A stretch of 64,000 nt of DNA, taken from assembly GCF_037914945.1 (NCBI RefSeq), contig NZ_CP149787.1, forward strand, positions 2,294,001-2,358,000, read 5' to 3'. Shown one piece after another: positions 33,336 through 42,631 of the stretch (its first letter is position 1; each line of letters opens with the position of its first letter). Source of the stretch: Haloterrigena sp. KLK7. GTDB lineage: Archaea > Halobacteriota > Halobacteria > Halobacteriales > Natrialbaceae. Made by a program: the position numbers and the translations under genes. The notes below the pieces were generated by a model. The model was not told the DNA's origin, ran no database searches, and saw only the letters and a program-made list of their open reading frames with translations.

Positions 33336-34319
33336 ATGGCGGCGATCGAACTCGAGGGGCTCACCAAGGACTACGGCGAGGTGCTGGCCAACGACGACGT
33401 GACGTTCGCCGTCGAGCGCGGCGAGATATTCGGCTACCTCGGGCCCAACGGGGCCGGAAAGACCACGACGATCCGGACGCTGCTGGGCCTGCTCTCGCCG
33501 ACGGCGGGGACGGCGCGCGTGCTCGGCCGCGACGTCACCGACGAGGACGCCCTCATCGAGGCCAAACGCCGGCTGGGCTATCTGCCGGACGCCCCCGCGT
33601 TCGACGAGACCGCGACGGGTCGCGAGGTCCTCGAGTTACACGCCGCGATCAAGGGCGACGAGCGCAGCGCGGCGTTGCTCGACCTGTTCGAGCCGCCCCT
33701 CGAGCGGCCGGTCCGTGACTACTCGCACGGCAACGTCCGCAAGCTCGGGCTCGTGACGACGTTCATGCACGATCCGGAGCTGGTGATCTTGGACGAGCCG
33801 ACGAGCGGCCTCGATCCGCTGATCCAGCACCGCTTCGCCGAGTTCCTCCGCGAGGAACGCGAGCGCGGCGTCACGGTGTTCTTCTCCTCGCACGTCCTGA
33901 GCGAGGTCCGGCGGCTCTGTGACCGCGTGGGGATCATCCGGAACGGCCGCCTCGTGACCGTCGAGCCCGTCGAGTCGCTGCTCGACCGCAGCGGGAAGGT
34001 CGTTCGACTGCGCGCCGCGGCGTCGATCCCCCGCGAGGCGCTCGCGCTCGACGGCGTCCACGACCTCGAGACGAGCGTCGTTCGCACCGGCAGCGACGGT
34101 GACGATGCTGACGACGCGACGGCGGTCACCGAGTGCGCGTTCACCTTCACCGGCGACGTCAACGCGTTGCTCGCGCGCCTGCGGGAGTACCGGTTGCTCG
34201 ATCTGTCGATCGAGGAGGCGCCGCTCGAGGACGTCTTCATGCGGTTCTACGGCGACGGCGAGAGCTCCGCCGAGCCGGCGTCCGGAGCGGAACTAGCCGA
34301 GCGAACGGAGGACGACTGA
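33336..34319 (+). CDS. ABC-2 type exporter ATPase
   Basis: The product is 327 residues: GYLGPNGAGKTTTIRTLLGLL (Walker A), a Q-loop region LGYLPDAPAFDE, the relaxed signature YSHGNVRKLGL, LVILDEPTSGLDPL (Walker B) and SSHVLSEVRRLCDRV (H-loop). The C-terminal 110 residues form the accessory domain seen in drug and lipid ABC-2 ATPases and include an Asp/Ala-rich insert. It is followed one base after its stop by the permease. Unlike the island ATPase remnant at 3096, it keeps every catalytic motif. Confidence 0.93.
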   Translation: MAAIELEGLTKDYGEVLANDDVTFAVERGEIFGYLGPNGAGKTTTIRTLLGLLSPTAGTARVLGRDVTDEDALIEAKRRLGYLPDAPAFDETATGREVLELHAAIKGDERSAALLDLFEPPLERPVRDYSHGNVRKLGLVTTFMHDPELVILDEPTSGLDPLIQHRFAEFLREERERGVTVFFSSHVLSEVRRLCDRVGIIRNGRLVTVEPVESLLDRSGKVVRLRAAASIPREALALDGVHDLETSVVRTGSDGDDADDATAVTECAFTFTGDVNALLARLREYRLLDLSIEEAPLEDVFMRFYGDGESSAEPASGAELAERTEDD

Positions 34320-34320
34320 G

Positions 34321-35118
34321 ATGTTCGAACTCGCCCGCTACGACGGTCGACAGCGGGTCAGGGGCAGTCTCTATCTCTCGATCGCCATGTCGCTGCTGGC
34401 GGTCGTCGTCGTCTGGATCTATCCGTCCTTCAGCGGCTCGTTCGACGACGTCGACGAGGAGTTCCTGCGGGCCTACCCCGAAGGGGTCGTCCAGCTGTTC
34501 GACATCCGAACGATGGCCTCCCTCGAGGGCTTTCTCGCCTTCGAACTCTACGTCTTCGGCTGGACGATCCTGCTGGGGCTCTACCTGGCCTACCTGGGGG
34601 CCGGAACGATCGCTGACGACGTCGAGCGCGGCCGGATGGACGTCTTGCTGTCGATGCCGATCTCGCGGGCCCGAACCGTCGCGGAGAAGTTCGCCTCGCT
34701 GGCCGTCCCGATCGTCGTCGTCAACGTCGTCACCCCGATCGTCGTCCTCGCGGCGGCGACGCTGGTCGGCGAGCCGATTTCCGCCGCGGATCTGGTGGCG
34801 CTCCACGCCCTCTCGATTCCGTACCTCTTCGCCTGCGGCGCCATCGGGCTGGTCGCCTCCGTCGCGGTCGACCGCGTCGGGATCGCCCAGCGACTCGCCC
34901 TCGGGGTCACGTTCGGCCTCTTCATGCTCGAGTCCCTCCTGGACGGCACCGACTACGAGGCGATCGGCGCCGTCGCTCCCATGCGGTACTTCGATCCCAA
35001 CGCCGTGTTGCTCGAGAGTTCGGTCGATCCCGTCCACGCCGGAATCCTGGTCGCGATGACCCTCGTCCTCGTCGTCGTCAGTCAGCGCTGGTTCGAACGG
35101 ATCGATATCGCCTCGTGA
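34321..35118 (+). CDS. ABC-2 type exporter permease
   Basis: The product is 265 residues with six membrane helices: after MFELARYDGRQRVRGSLYLS, helices at about residues 20-38, 75-97, 122-145, 155-178, 190-205 and 235-255. The loop ADDVERGRMDVLLSMPISRART is the hallmark cytoplasmic coupling region of the ABC-2 family. It pairs with the ATPase gene just upstream, probably as a dimer exporting an unknown substrate. Confidence 0.9.
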   Translation: MFELARYDGRQRVRGSLYLSIAMSLLAVVVVWIYPSFSGSFDDVDEEFLRAYPEGVVQLFDIRTMASLEGFLAFELYVFGWTILLGLYLAYLGAGTIADDVERGRMDVLLSMPISRARTVAEKFASLAVPIVVVNVVTPIVVLAAATLVGEPISAADLVALHALSIPYLFACGAIGLVASVAVDRVGIAQRLALGVTFGLFMLESLLDGTDYEAIGAVAPMRYFDPNAVLLESSVDPVHAGILVAMTLVLVVVSQRWFERIDIAS

Positions 35119-35194
35119 GACGGCTATCTCCTCGACGTTCGGGACCGCGGATCGGTGAGCGACGATGTCCCGATAGGCGAGGAACACCCCGGTT

Positions 35195-35857
35195 TCAGTC
35201 GGCGTTATCGCTCGATCGGTCGCTCTCGAGTCCGGCGCTGACGCAGTCGTCGCCGAGCGGACAATCGCTGCATTCGGGATTCCGCGGTGTACAGACGTCG
35301 GCCGCGAAGTCCAGCATAGCGTACAGGAAATCGCTGCTCCGATCGGACGGTGCGATCTCGTCCGCGAGAACGGCGATCGCGTCCGAATCGCGCTCGAGAC
35401 CGAAGAACCGAGAGATCAACCGCCGGACGTTCGTGTCCACTGCCGAGACGTTTTCTCCGAACGCGTGAACCGCCACTGAGCGCGCGGTGTACGCTCCGAC
35501 GCCGTGGAGCTTCGCGAGCTCGGACCGACAGCGGGGAATTCGTCCCGAGTGACGAGCGAGCAGTTGTCCCGAACACCGTTCGATGAACTCCGCGCGCTTC
35601 GAGAGGCCGAGCGGTGCGATCCGATCCTCGATCTCGTCCGACGGGGCGGCGACGACGGTCTCGGGAGTCGGATACCGCGCCACGAAGGGAACGTACGCCC
35701 CGGATACGGCGGCCGCGGTCGTCCGCTGGAGCAGGATTTCCGCGATAAGCAGTTCGTAGGGCGACCGTCCGGTCGCACGCCACGGGAGACCGTGTCGACC
35801 GTGTTTCCCGTACCAGCGGAGCAGTGGACCGGTGAGCGGTCGAGAACTCGAGGGCAT
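35195..35857 (-). CDS. HhH-GPD base-excision DNA glycosylase, MIG/MutY-like
   Basis: The product is 220 residues. Features in order are LPWRATGRSPYELLIAEILL (MutY-like Glu40), HhH LHGVGAYTARSVAV (residues 117-130), catalytic Asp141 in VDTNVRRLI and a four-cysteine [4Fe-4S] loop (Cys189, 196, 199, 205; C-x6-C-x2-C-x5-C). Tyr123 stands where EndoIII has its catalytic Lys and MutY a Ser, as in archaeal MIG mismatch thymine glycosylases. The MutY C-terminal 8-oxoG domain is absent. It probably removes T or A from mispairs. Codon use is less GC-rich than in neighbours. Confidence 0.82.
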   Translation of the reverse strand: MPSSSRPLTGPLLRWYGKHGRHGLPWRATGRSPYELLIAEILLQRTTAAAVSGAYVPFVARYPTPETVVAAPSDEIEDRIAPLGLSKRAEFIERCSGQLLARHSGRIPRCRSELAKLHGVGAYTARSVAVHAFGENVSAVDTNVRRLISRFFGLERDSDAIAVLADEIAPSDRSSDFLYAMLDFAADVCTPRNPECSDCPLGDDCVSAGLESDRSSDNAD

Positions 35858-35971
35858 GAGGTACCCTGTCGCGGTATCGGTTAAATACGTGAGGACGGTG
35901 AGCGACGTTTCGGAAACGGTCGACCCGATCTCCGGGCGAACGAGTCCGTGTTCAGTCGTCGATCGGAAGCG

Positions 35972-36703
35972 TTACCCCAGTCGCTCGAGGACCTCGCTGC
36001 CCTCGAGATAGGCGAAGCCGTGCCGATCAGCGTAGGCGCGGGCGTCGACGGGCGTCATCGCCTCACCGGTCTCGTCGTCTAACATCTCGCAGACGACGAC
36101 GGCCGACGGGAGGTCGGCGGCCTCGGCCAGCGCGATGCCGAGTTCGGTGTGGCCCTCCCGCTGTGCGAGCAGGTCGGGCGCGGCCTTCAGCAGGTGGACG
36201 TGGCCGGGGACGCGGAACTCCGCGGCGAAGTCGGTCTCCGCGGGCGCGGCGGCGGCCTCGCCCAGCGCCCGAATCGTCGTCGAGCGGTCGTTGTCGGTGA
36301 TTCCGGTGTAGGTGTCGCGGTGGTTGACCGTCAGCGAGAACGACGAGCGCTCGTCGTAGCCGAGTTCGTGGTCGCCGGTCGCGGGGTGGTCGACCGCCTC
36401 GCCGTAGAAGGGGAGGTCGAACGCCTCGGCGACCTCGTGGCCCAGCGCGACGCAGACGAGGCCGCCCGCGTCGTTTCGCAGGCGGGCGACGGCCTCGGGC
36501 GTGACGCTGTCGGCGTGGTAGATCAGGTCCGTCTCGCCCTCGCGGTCGGCCGCGTCGTGGACCAGTACCGGCTCGCCGGCCCGCAGCGACTCGAGGGCGT
36601 CGTCGACGGCGTCGGCCCGCGCGGTCCGGCCGGTGCCGCCGTCGGCGCTCGCGTTCGGCTCGCCGTCGGCGGTCGATCGCGGCCCGGCGTGGTGGCCCGT
36701 CAT
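35972..36703 (-). CDS. ribB: 3,4-Dihydroxy-2-butanone 4-phosphate synthase
   Basis: The product is 243 residues from ATG 36703. After a disordered Gly/Ala/Asp lead of about 30 residues come [20 protein letters not shown] (metal and substrate acidic loop), [51 protein letters not shown] and [13 protein letters not shown]. It converts ribulose 5-phosphate to the four-carbon riboflavin precursor plus formate. It overlaps the ribK stop by ATGA (36700-36703), so ribK and ribB form one operon. Confidence 0.94.
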   Translation of the reverse strand: MTGHHAGPRSTADGEPNASADGGTGRTARADAVDDALESLRAGEPVLVHDAADREGETDLIYHADSVTPEAVARLRNDAGGLVCVALGHEVAEAFDLPFYGEAVDHPATGDHELGYDERSSFSLTVNHRDTYTGITDNDRSTTIRALGEAAAAPAETDFAAEFRVPGHVHLLKAAPDLLAQREGHTELGIALAEAADLPSAVVVCEMLDDETGEAMTPVDARAYADRHGFAYLEGSEVLERLG

Positions 36704-37407
36704 TCGCGACCACCCACGTAGACGACGACGTGGTCGTCGTCCTCGAGGCCGAGTTCCTCGCGGAGCTTGTCCGGGGCGATGACCTCCAGCTGGTCCTCGT
36801 CGTGGTGGGTCCGCTCGGGCGCGATGATGTGTGCGGTCTCGTACCGACGGCCGTCGGCCGTCTCGATCGTCGCGGGATGGCAGACCGCGGGGCCGTAGGT
36901 CCGGTCCTCGTCCTCCCAGCCGTCGATCGGTACCGGCTCGAGCGACGACATGGCGCCGCGCCGGCGGACGCTGTCGTCGCGCAGGTCGACGTTCAGCGTG
37001 CCGGGGAACGGCTCGTAGCCCAGTCGGTCCTCGAACTGGCGCTGGTAGCCCGGCAGGGAGATGTAGTGGCGGCCCTCGCCCATGCCGCTGGTGACGGTGC
37101 CGTCGAGTTCGATCTCCGAGTCCGTCTCGAAGATGCGACGGTAGTCCTCGTACTCGGCGTGGAGCGCGTGCTCGCCGTCGTCGGTGATCGCCACCCACTG
37201 GCCGTCGCTGACCGTGTCGCGCTCGAGCAGGCCCGCGCTCTCGAGGCGCTGGAGCCGACGCGATGCGGTCTGGTTCGACGCCTCCAGTCGATCCGCGAGG
37301 TGAGAACAGGAGATCTTCACGTCGCCCTCGAGACCGCCCTCGAGCGCGAGCAGTTTGAGCACGGCGAGTTCGTCGTGCCCGACGGCGGACTCAGCTGAGA
37401 CTGACAT
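36700..37407 (-). CDS. ribK: HTH-fused CTP-dependent riboflavin kinase
   Basis: The product is 235 residues from ATG 37407 ([20 protein letters not shown]). The N-terminal winged helix (about residues 10-75, [23 protein letters not shown]) is followed by the archaeal RibK cradle-loop barrel: [48 protein letters not shown] and [17 protein letters not shown]. It makes FMN using CTP. The HTH suggests that the protein also regulates its own operon in response to flavin, as shown for the homologous archaeal RbkR regulators. Confidence 0.93.
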   Translation of the reverse strand: MSVSAESAVGHDELAVLKLLALEGGLEGDVKISCSHLADRLEASNQTASRRLQRLESAGLLERDTVSDGQWVAITDDGEHALHAEYEDYRRIFETDSEIELDGTVTSGMGEGRHYISLPGYQRQFEDRLGYEPFPGTLNVDLRDDSVRRRGAMSSLEPVPIDGWEDEDRTYGPAVCHPATIETADGRRYETAHIIAPERTHHDEDQLEVIAPDKLREELGLEDDDHVVVYVGGRE

Positions 37408-37675
37408 ACCCGAGCCTACGGGCGTATTCCCTAAAAGCATACCGAATGTGGCATGCGTACCAAAACTGAGATGGCGTTGTCGAGCGTTTATCGCGTGTTC
37501 CGAGATTCCGCGCGCGGCGCAAAAAGCCACCGGTCCGACGGAGCGGAAGCGAGTCGCGTTCCGCGTTCGACCCGCACCGCCGAAATTCAGGCGGCTCGAC
37601 ATCGCAACGACGTTCCTTGCACAATGCAAGCCGTCCGGTTTTACCGCGGTCTGTTGAGCGTTTAGCCGTACTTGC

Positions 37676-38839
37676 ATGAAGCGTCTCGTCGAGGCCCTAT
37701 TCGGACTGGTTGCACTAACGGGCCTCCCGTACCTGATCTACCTGGGAGCGTACTATCTCCGGCGGCCGTCGGGCACGCCCGCGAACACGCAGCCGCGAGA
37801 GCCGTCGGTCAGCATCGTCCTGCCGACGTACAACGAGGCCGCCATCGTCGAATCGAAACTCGAGGAACTGGTCGAACTGGACTACCCGATGGAGAAGGTC
37901 GAGATCGTCGTCGTCGACTCGAGCGACGACGGCACGGCCGAATTAGTCGAGACCTTCTTCGCGGGCCGTCCGGAGCCGGAACTGACGCTCATCCGCGAGG
38001 ACGAGCGGCGCGGGCTCGCGACCGCGCTGAACGAGGCCTACGCCGCCGCGGACCACGAGGTCGTCGTCAAGACCGACTGCGATTCCCGGCTGGCGCCCGA
38101 CGCCGTCCGGACGGCGGTCGCGAACCTCGCCGACCCCGACGTCGAGGCGGTGACCGGCCGCAACGCCGACGTCATCGGCGGCAGCGAGGTCGAACAGAGC
38201 TATCGGGACATCCAGACGATGATCCAGATCCTCGAGTCCCACATCGACTCGACGCTGATCTTCCACGGCCCGTTCTCGGCGTTCGAGCGCGACGCCATCG
38301 TCCCGATCGACGAGGACTCGATCGCCGACGACAGCGAACTCGCCCTGAAGATCCGTCGCAACGGCGGCCACGTCGTCTTCGATCCGGACATCCACTACCA
38401 GGAGGCCGCCCACTCCGAGTTCGGCAAGCGCCGCGAGCAGAAGGACCGCCGCGCGATGGGGCTGTTGCGCCTGCTGTGGCGCCAGCGCGACGCGCTCGGC
38501 CGTCACGGTAACTACGGCCGCGTCGTCCTGCCCTTCAACTGGTGGTTCATGGTCGTCTCGCCGTGGCTCGTCGGCGCCGGCCTCGCGCTGGCGACGCTCG
38601 GCTCGCTGGCGGTCCTCGGTCCCGCCGGACTGCTCACGCCGGTCGGAATCCTCGCCTTCACGGCACTTGGCTCGCGGGACGCCCTCGGCCCGCTCCAGCC
38701 GCTGTACTCGCTGTTCGACACCCAGATCTCGCTGCTGCGCGCGAGTCTGTCCCTCATCCGGGCACGCGCCGACGGCGACGAGGAGACCCACGACGGCACC
38801 TGGTCGACCGACGACGAACTCCGGGAGGTGTTACAGTGA
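37676..38839 (+). CDS. Family 2 glycosyltransferase (membrane-anchored)
   Basis: The product is 387 residues. An N-terminal helix ([21 protein letters not shown]) precedes a GT-A domain with [40 protein letters not shown] (metal-binding DxD region) and [13 protein letters not shown], and three C-terminal membrane helices. It transfers a sugar from a nucleotide or dolichyl donor at the cytoplasmic membrane face. It is the first of seven genes whose ends overlap by 4 bases down to 44663, so it heads the glycan operon. The next start overlaps its stop (GTGA, 38836-38839). Confidence 0.9.
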   Translation: MKRLVEALFGLVALTGLPYLIYLGAYYLRRPSGTPANTQPREPSVSIVLPTYNEAAIVESKLEELVELDYPMEKVEIVVVDSSDDGTAELVETFFAGRPEPELTLIREDERRGLATALNEAYAAADHEVVVKTDCDSRLAPDAVRTAVANLADPDVEAVTGRNADVIGGSEVEQSYRDIQTMIQILESHIDSTLIFHGPFSAFERDAIVPIDEDSIADDSELALKIRRNGGHVVFDPDIHYQEAAHSEFGKRREQKDRRAMGLLRLLWRQRDALGRHGNYGRVVLPFNWWFMVVSPWLVGAGLALATLGSLAVLGPAGLLTPVGILAFTALGSRDALGPLQPLYSLFDTQISLLRASLSLIRARADGDEETHDGTWSTDDELREVLQ

Positions 38840-40101
38840 CCGACGCCGACACCGACGCGGACGTCGCCATCCTCCACGACCGATTCCCCGGCATCGGCGG
38901 CGGCGAGGAGTTCGCCATCGAGGCCGCCCGCGTTCTCGAGGCGCCGATCTACACGACCTACGTCGCCGACGGGACCGAGATCCCCGACGACGTCACGGTG
39001 ATCCCGTTCCAGCAGGCGAAGTACACCTCGCTGCCGTGGCGTCCGTTCCTCGAGTGGAAGAACGAGGGGATGAACCCCCTCGAGACGCTCAACGTGGCGC
39101 TGGACATGACCGACGCTCACCCCGCGTTGACGGAGTACGACGTGATCCTCGAGAGCGCGCCGCTCTCGAAGTACTACGTCCCCGAGGTGGGCCAGCGGAT
39201 CGTTCACTACCCTCACAGCCCGCCGCGGTGGCTGTACGACCTCTATCGCGACCGCCTCTCCGGGTTCGAGGCGCCGTTCGTCGAGACCGGGCTCAAGGCC
39301 TACGCGAAGGGCTGGCGTGCGCTGGACAAGGAGGCCAACGACTACGTCGATCAGTTCGTCGCGAACAGCGAACTCGTCCGCGATCGGATCCGGCGGTTCT
39401 ACGACCGCGACGCGACGGTCGTCTACCCGCCGGTGACCGGCGATTGGCGCAACGAGGGCGACGACGGCTACTTCGTTACCTGGTCCCGTCTCGCCCCCGA
39501 GAAGCGGATCGACACGATCGCGAAGGCGTTCGCGGGACTGGACGAGCGGCTCGTGATCGCCGGCGACGGCGAGCAGCGCGAGCAACTCGAGGCGTTCGCC
39601 GAAAACTACGACAACATCGAGGTCCGGGGCTACGTCGAGGACATCGAGTCGCTGGTCGCTCGGGCCACCGCGGTCGTCTACGCCCCGAAGCAGGAGGACT
39701 TCGGCCTCGTCGGGGCCGAGGCCATGATGGCCGGGAAACCCCTGCTCGGCGTGAACGAGGGATTCACGCGCTACCAGGTGCAGGGCGGCCGGACCGGCCT
39801 GCTCTTCGAACCGACCGTCGAGTCGATCCGCGAGACGGTCCGACGGTTCGATCCCGACGACTTCGACGCGACCGAGATCCGCGCGGAAGCCAGACGCTAC
39901 GAGTACGACCGCTTCGCGGCCGGCCTGCGCGAGGTCGTCGCGGAGACGGCGGCGACCGAGATCGACGTGCCGGATCCGGAGTCAGGGTCGGAGCCGCGGC
40001 CGGGGACGGAACTCGAGCCGGAATCGGACCGCGAAGACGCGACTCGATCGGGCGAACAGCGACGCGGCGACGAGCGCACCGAGGAGGTGGCCGATCAGTG
40101 A
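38836..40101 (+). CDS. Family 4 (GT-B) glycosyltransferase
   Basis: GTG 38836 gives 421 residues. The N-terminal domain has VAILHDRFPGIGGGEEFAIEAARVL. The GT4 motifs are ATVVYPPV, FVTWSRLAPEKRIDTIAKAF, LVIAGDGEQ, YVEDIESLVARATAVVYAPKQEDFGLVGAEAMMAGKPLLGVNEG, which carries the E-x7-E nucleotide-sugar loop. A Pro/Glu-rich, highly charged tail of about 50 residues follows. It probably uses a UDP- or GDP-sugar. It overlaps both neighbours. Confidence 0.9.
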   Translation: MTDADTDADVAILHDRFPGIGGGEEFAIEAARVLEAPIYTTYVADGTEIPDDVTVIPFQQAKYTSLPWRPFLEWKNEGMNPLETLNVALDMTDAHPALTEYDVILESAPLSKYYVPEVGQRIVHYPHSPPRWLYDLYRDRLSGFEAPFVETGLKAYAKGWRALDKEANDYVDQFVANSELVRDRIRRFYDRDATVVYPPVTGDWRNEGDDGYFVTWSRLAPEKRIDTIAKAFAGLDERLVIAGDGEQREQLEAFAENYDNIEVRGYVEDIESLVARATAVVYAPKQEDFGLVGAEAMMAGKPLLGVNEGFTRYQVQGGRTGLLFEPTVESIRETVRRFDPDDFDATEIRAEARRYEYDRFAAGLREVVAETAATEIDVPDPESGSEPRPGTELEPESDREDATRSGEQRRGDERTEEVADQ

Positions 40102-41189
40102 CGGCGAGCACGACCGCTCGCGATCGGGGCGACGACTCGAGAGCGCGGACGGACGCCGAGCCGTCGCGTCCGACGGAGTCGGGCTCGGCCGATCGGTGTC
40201 TGCTCTACCAGAACAGCGACGCCCACCCCGCGCATCGAGTGTTCGCCGACGCCGTCGGCGCCGATCGGCGCCACTTCGAGACCGGGCGACCGCCCGAATC
40301 GGGCGGCAACACCGAGCGAATCGTCGATCGGCTTCGGACCGCCGGGACGCTCCCGGCGTACGACACCGTCATCGCGGAGGGGAGCGCGCCGCTCCAGACC
40401 GGGCTCGCGTACAAACTGCGCCACCCGGGGACGACGCTCGTCTACCTCGCCGCCGACGAGACGTTCTACACGCTGGCCGAGCGGCCGACACGGTACCTCT
40501 GGCAGGGGCTCAAGCCGCTCTCGAGCCGGCTGCTGGACGGCGTGATCGCGGTCGGCAGGGACGCCTACCGCTGGGGGCGACCGTACCTCGGTGACGTCCC
40601 GGTCGCGTACGTCCGACCCCCGATCGGCGACGCGAAGTACGAACGGCTCGCGTCGCTCTCACCGAACTCGCCGCGGGACCCCTTTACGATCCTCTCGGCG
40701 GGCGAGGCCAAGCCGGCCAACGGCTACGATCGACTGGCGCGTGCGGTCGGGCGATTCGCCCGCACCGTCGACGCCGACGTGCGACTGGTCGTCCTCGGCG
40801 AGGGCCACGAGGCGGAAGGGTACGCAGACAGATCCCACGTCCTCACGCCCGGGTTCGTCGACCTCGATACCTTCGCCGACTGGTTCGGCCGCGCGAGCGT
40901 CTACGTCCAGTCCTCTCGGGGCGACGCGTTCCCCGTCGCCGCGCTCGAGGGGATCCTCTCGGGCACGCCGACGGTGGTCACCGAGGCGACCGGCGTTCGG
41001 GAGCTGTTGCCTGAACGACAGGTGATTCCACCGACCGAGGCGGGCCTGTTAGCGGGCCTGCGGGACGTCTTCGAGCGGTCGCCAGCGGAACGGGAGGCCG
41101 CTGCTAGCGAGCAACGAGACCTCGTCTCCGATCTGACCGAATCGAATCAAGGGAAACGCTTCGGCGCCGCGCTGGAGGCACTCGCATGA
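40098..41189 (+). CDS. Second GT-B glycosyltransferase
   Basis: GTG 40098 gives 363 residues; the frame is open far upstream but only as shadow. A disordered, Arg/Asp-rich lead (about 30 residues) precedes CLLYQNSDAHPAHRVF. The C-terminal Rossmann domain shows PFTILSAGEAKPANGYDRLARAV, LVVLGEGHEAEGY, FADWFGRASVYVQSSRGDAFPVAALEGILSGTPTVVTEATG with the acidic catalytic-loop residues. It acts with the two preceding enzymes on a lipid-linked or protein-linked glycan. Confidence 0.88.
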   Translation: MTASTTARDRGDDSRARTDAEPSRPTESGSADRCLLYQNSDAHPAHRVFADAVGADRRHFETGRPPESGGNTERIVDRLRTAGTLPAYDTVIAEGSAPLQTGLAYKLRHPGTTLVYLAADETFYTLAERPTRYLWQGLKPLSSRLLDGVIAVGRDAYRWGRPYLGDVPVAYVRPPIGDAKYERLASLSPNSPRDPFTILSAGEAKPANGYDRLARAVGRFARTVDADVRLVVLGEGHEAEGYADRSHVLTPGFVDLDTFADWFGRASVYVQSSRGDAFPVAALEGILSGTPTVVTEATGVRELLPERQVIPPTEAGLLAGLRDVFERSPAEREAAASEQRDLVSDLTESNQGKRFGAALEALA

Positions 41190-42631
41190 CCGGAACGGAC
41201 CGACCGAACATCGTCGTCGTCTGTCTGGACACCGTCAGGAAGGACGTGTACGACCGATTCGCGACCCGACTCCGAGAGCGGGCGTCCGTCCGCTTCGAGG
41301 GAATGCGGGCGCTCGGCGGCTGGAGCGTCCCGAGTCACGCCGGGATGCTGACGGGCGCTCTCCCGTCGGAAACGGGCGTCCACGCCCACCAGCGTCGGTT
41401 CGATCCGATCGACGCCGAGGACACCTGGATCGCGCCGCTCGAGCGACAGGGGTACGAGTCGGTCTGCGTCACGTCGAACATCTACGCCAGCCCCGTCTTC
41501 GGGTTCGACCGCTTTTTCGATCGGACGGTTCCCATCTCGCCGAGCCGCAGACTCCCGGAGGGGATGGACGTTCAAGAACACATCTCCGATCGGTCGGCCG
41601 AGGGCGTGGAAGCGTACGCCGACTTCGTCCGCGAGGCCCTCGAGCACGACCACCCGCTGCGCTCACTGGCCAACGGCGTTCTCCTCAAGCTGGACGACGT
41701 GAGTCGGAAGCTCCCGATCGAGAAGCCGACCGACTTCGGCGGCCGGGCGATCGCTCGCACTCTCGAGCGCGAGGTCACCGAGCCCGACGGGCCGGTGGTC
41801 GCCTTCGCCAACCTCATGGACGCCCACGGGCCCCACACCGCGTTCCGCGGGCTGGACGACTCGATTCATGGCGTCTCGGCCGACTTCCACTCGAGTTCGT
41901 TCCGGGACTCGGACGTCAACGTCGCAGACGGGCTCGGCGCGTACGAATCGGACGTCGAGCGCGTCCGTCGGCTCTACGCCGCGACGGTCGACTACCTCGA
42001 CCGGGTCGTTACCGATCTCATGGACGCGTTAGCGCGCGAGGACGACCGCGAGTCGATCCTGATCGTGACGGCCGACCACGGCGAAAACCTCGGATACGAA
42101 TCCGACGGCTACCTCATGAACCACATGAGCAGCCTCTCCGAAGGACTGTTACACGTTCCGTTCGACGTCGTAGCCACCGACGACAGCGCCCTCGAGGTCG
42201 AAGGGAAGACTCCCGTCGACGTGAACGGACTCAGCTCCCACGCCGACCTCGGTGACGCGGTCCGCTCGCTCGCGGGCGAGGACCCGTTCGACCCGTTCGC
42301 CCTCGAGCGCGAGCGCGCCCGCGCCGAGATCGTCGGCTCCGGCTCCGGCATCCCGGAGGGCGGCGACGAGTCCTACTGGGACCGAGGCCAGCGGGTCGTC
42401 TACGAGGGCGACCGGAAGTACTACCGCGATCAGCTCGGCGACGAGGCCGTCTACGACGTCTCCGGGCCGCCGTCGAAACAGGTCGAACTGCCCGACGAGA
42501 CGGTTCCGGACGGGCTCTTCGAGTCCGCCTTCGGCGACTGGGTCGCCGACGAGGAGCGCGACGGACGGGACCATGCCGAGGAGGTCGACGCCGCGAGTCG
42601 CGCGCGACTGGAGGATCTGGGATACCTATGA
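41186..42631 (+). CDS. Sulfatase-like protein (alkaline phosphatase superfamily), Ser-type
   Basis: The product is 481 residues. The metal Asp15 lies in NIVVVCLDTVRKDVY. The nucleophile motif is WSVPSHAGMLTG, with Ser47 where sulfatases have the Cys or Ser that becomes formylglycine, and His where CxPSR has Arg. Later ligands include AFANLMDAHGPHTAF, VTADHGENLGY and HMSSLSEGLLHVPF. The protein ends in the sub-family tail RARLEDLGYL, also present on the other two sulfatase-like proteins here. It may add or remove sulfate or phospho groups on the glycan; the altered motif argues against a classical sulfatase. Confidence 0.88.
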   Translation: MTGTDRPNIVVVCLDTVRKDVYDRFATRLRERASVRFEGMRALGGWSVPSHAGMLTGALPSETGVHAHQRRFDPIDAEDTWIAPLERQGYESVCVTSNIYASPVFGFDRFFDRTVPISPSRRLPEGMDVQEHISDRSAEGVEAYADFVREALEHDHPLRSLANGVLLKLDDVSRKLPIEKPTDFGGRAIARTLEREVTEPDGPVVAFANLMDAHGPHTAFRGLDDSIHGVSADFHSSSFRDSDVNVADGLGAYESDVERVRRLYAATVDYLDRVVTDLMDALAREDDRESILIVTADHGENLGYESDGYLMNHMSSLSEGLLHVPFDVVATDDSALEVEGKTPVDVNGLSSHADLGDAVRSLAGEDPFDPFALERERARAEIVGSGSGIPEGGDESYWDRGQRVVYEGDRKYYRDQLGDEAVYDVSGPPSKQVELPDETVPDGLFESAFGDWVADEERDGRDHAEEVDAASRARLEDLGYL

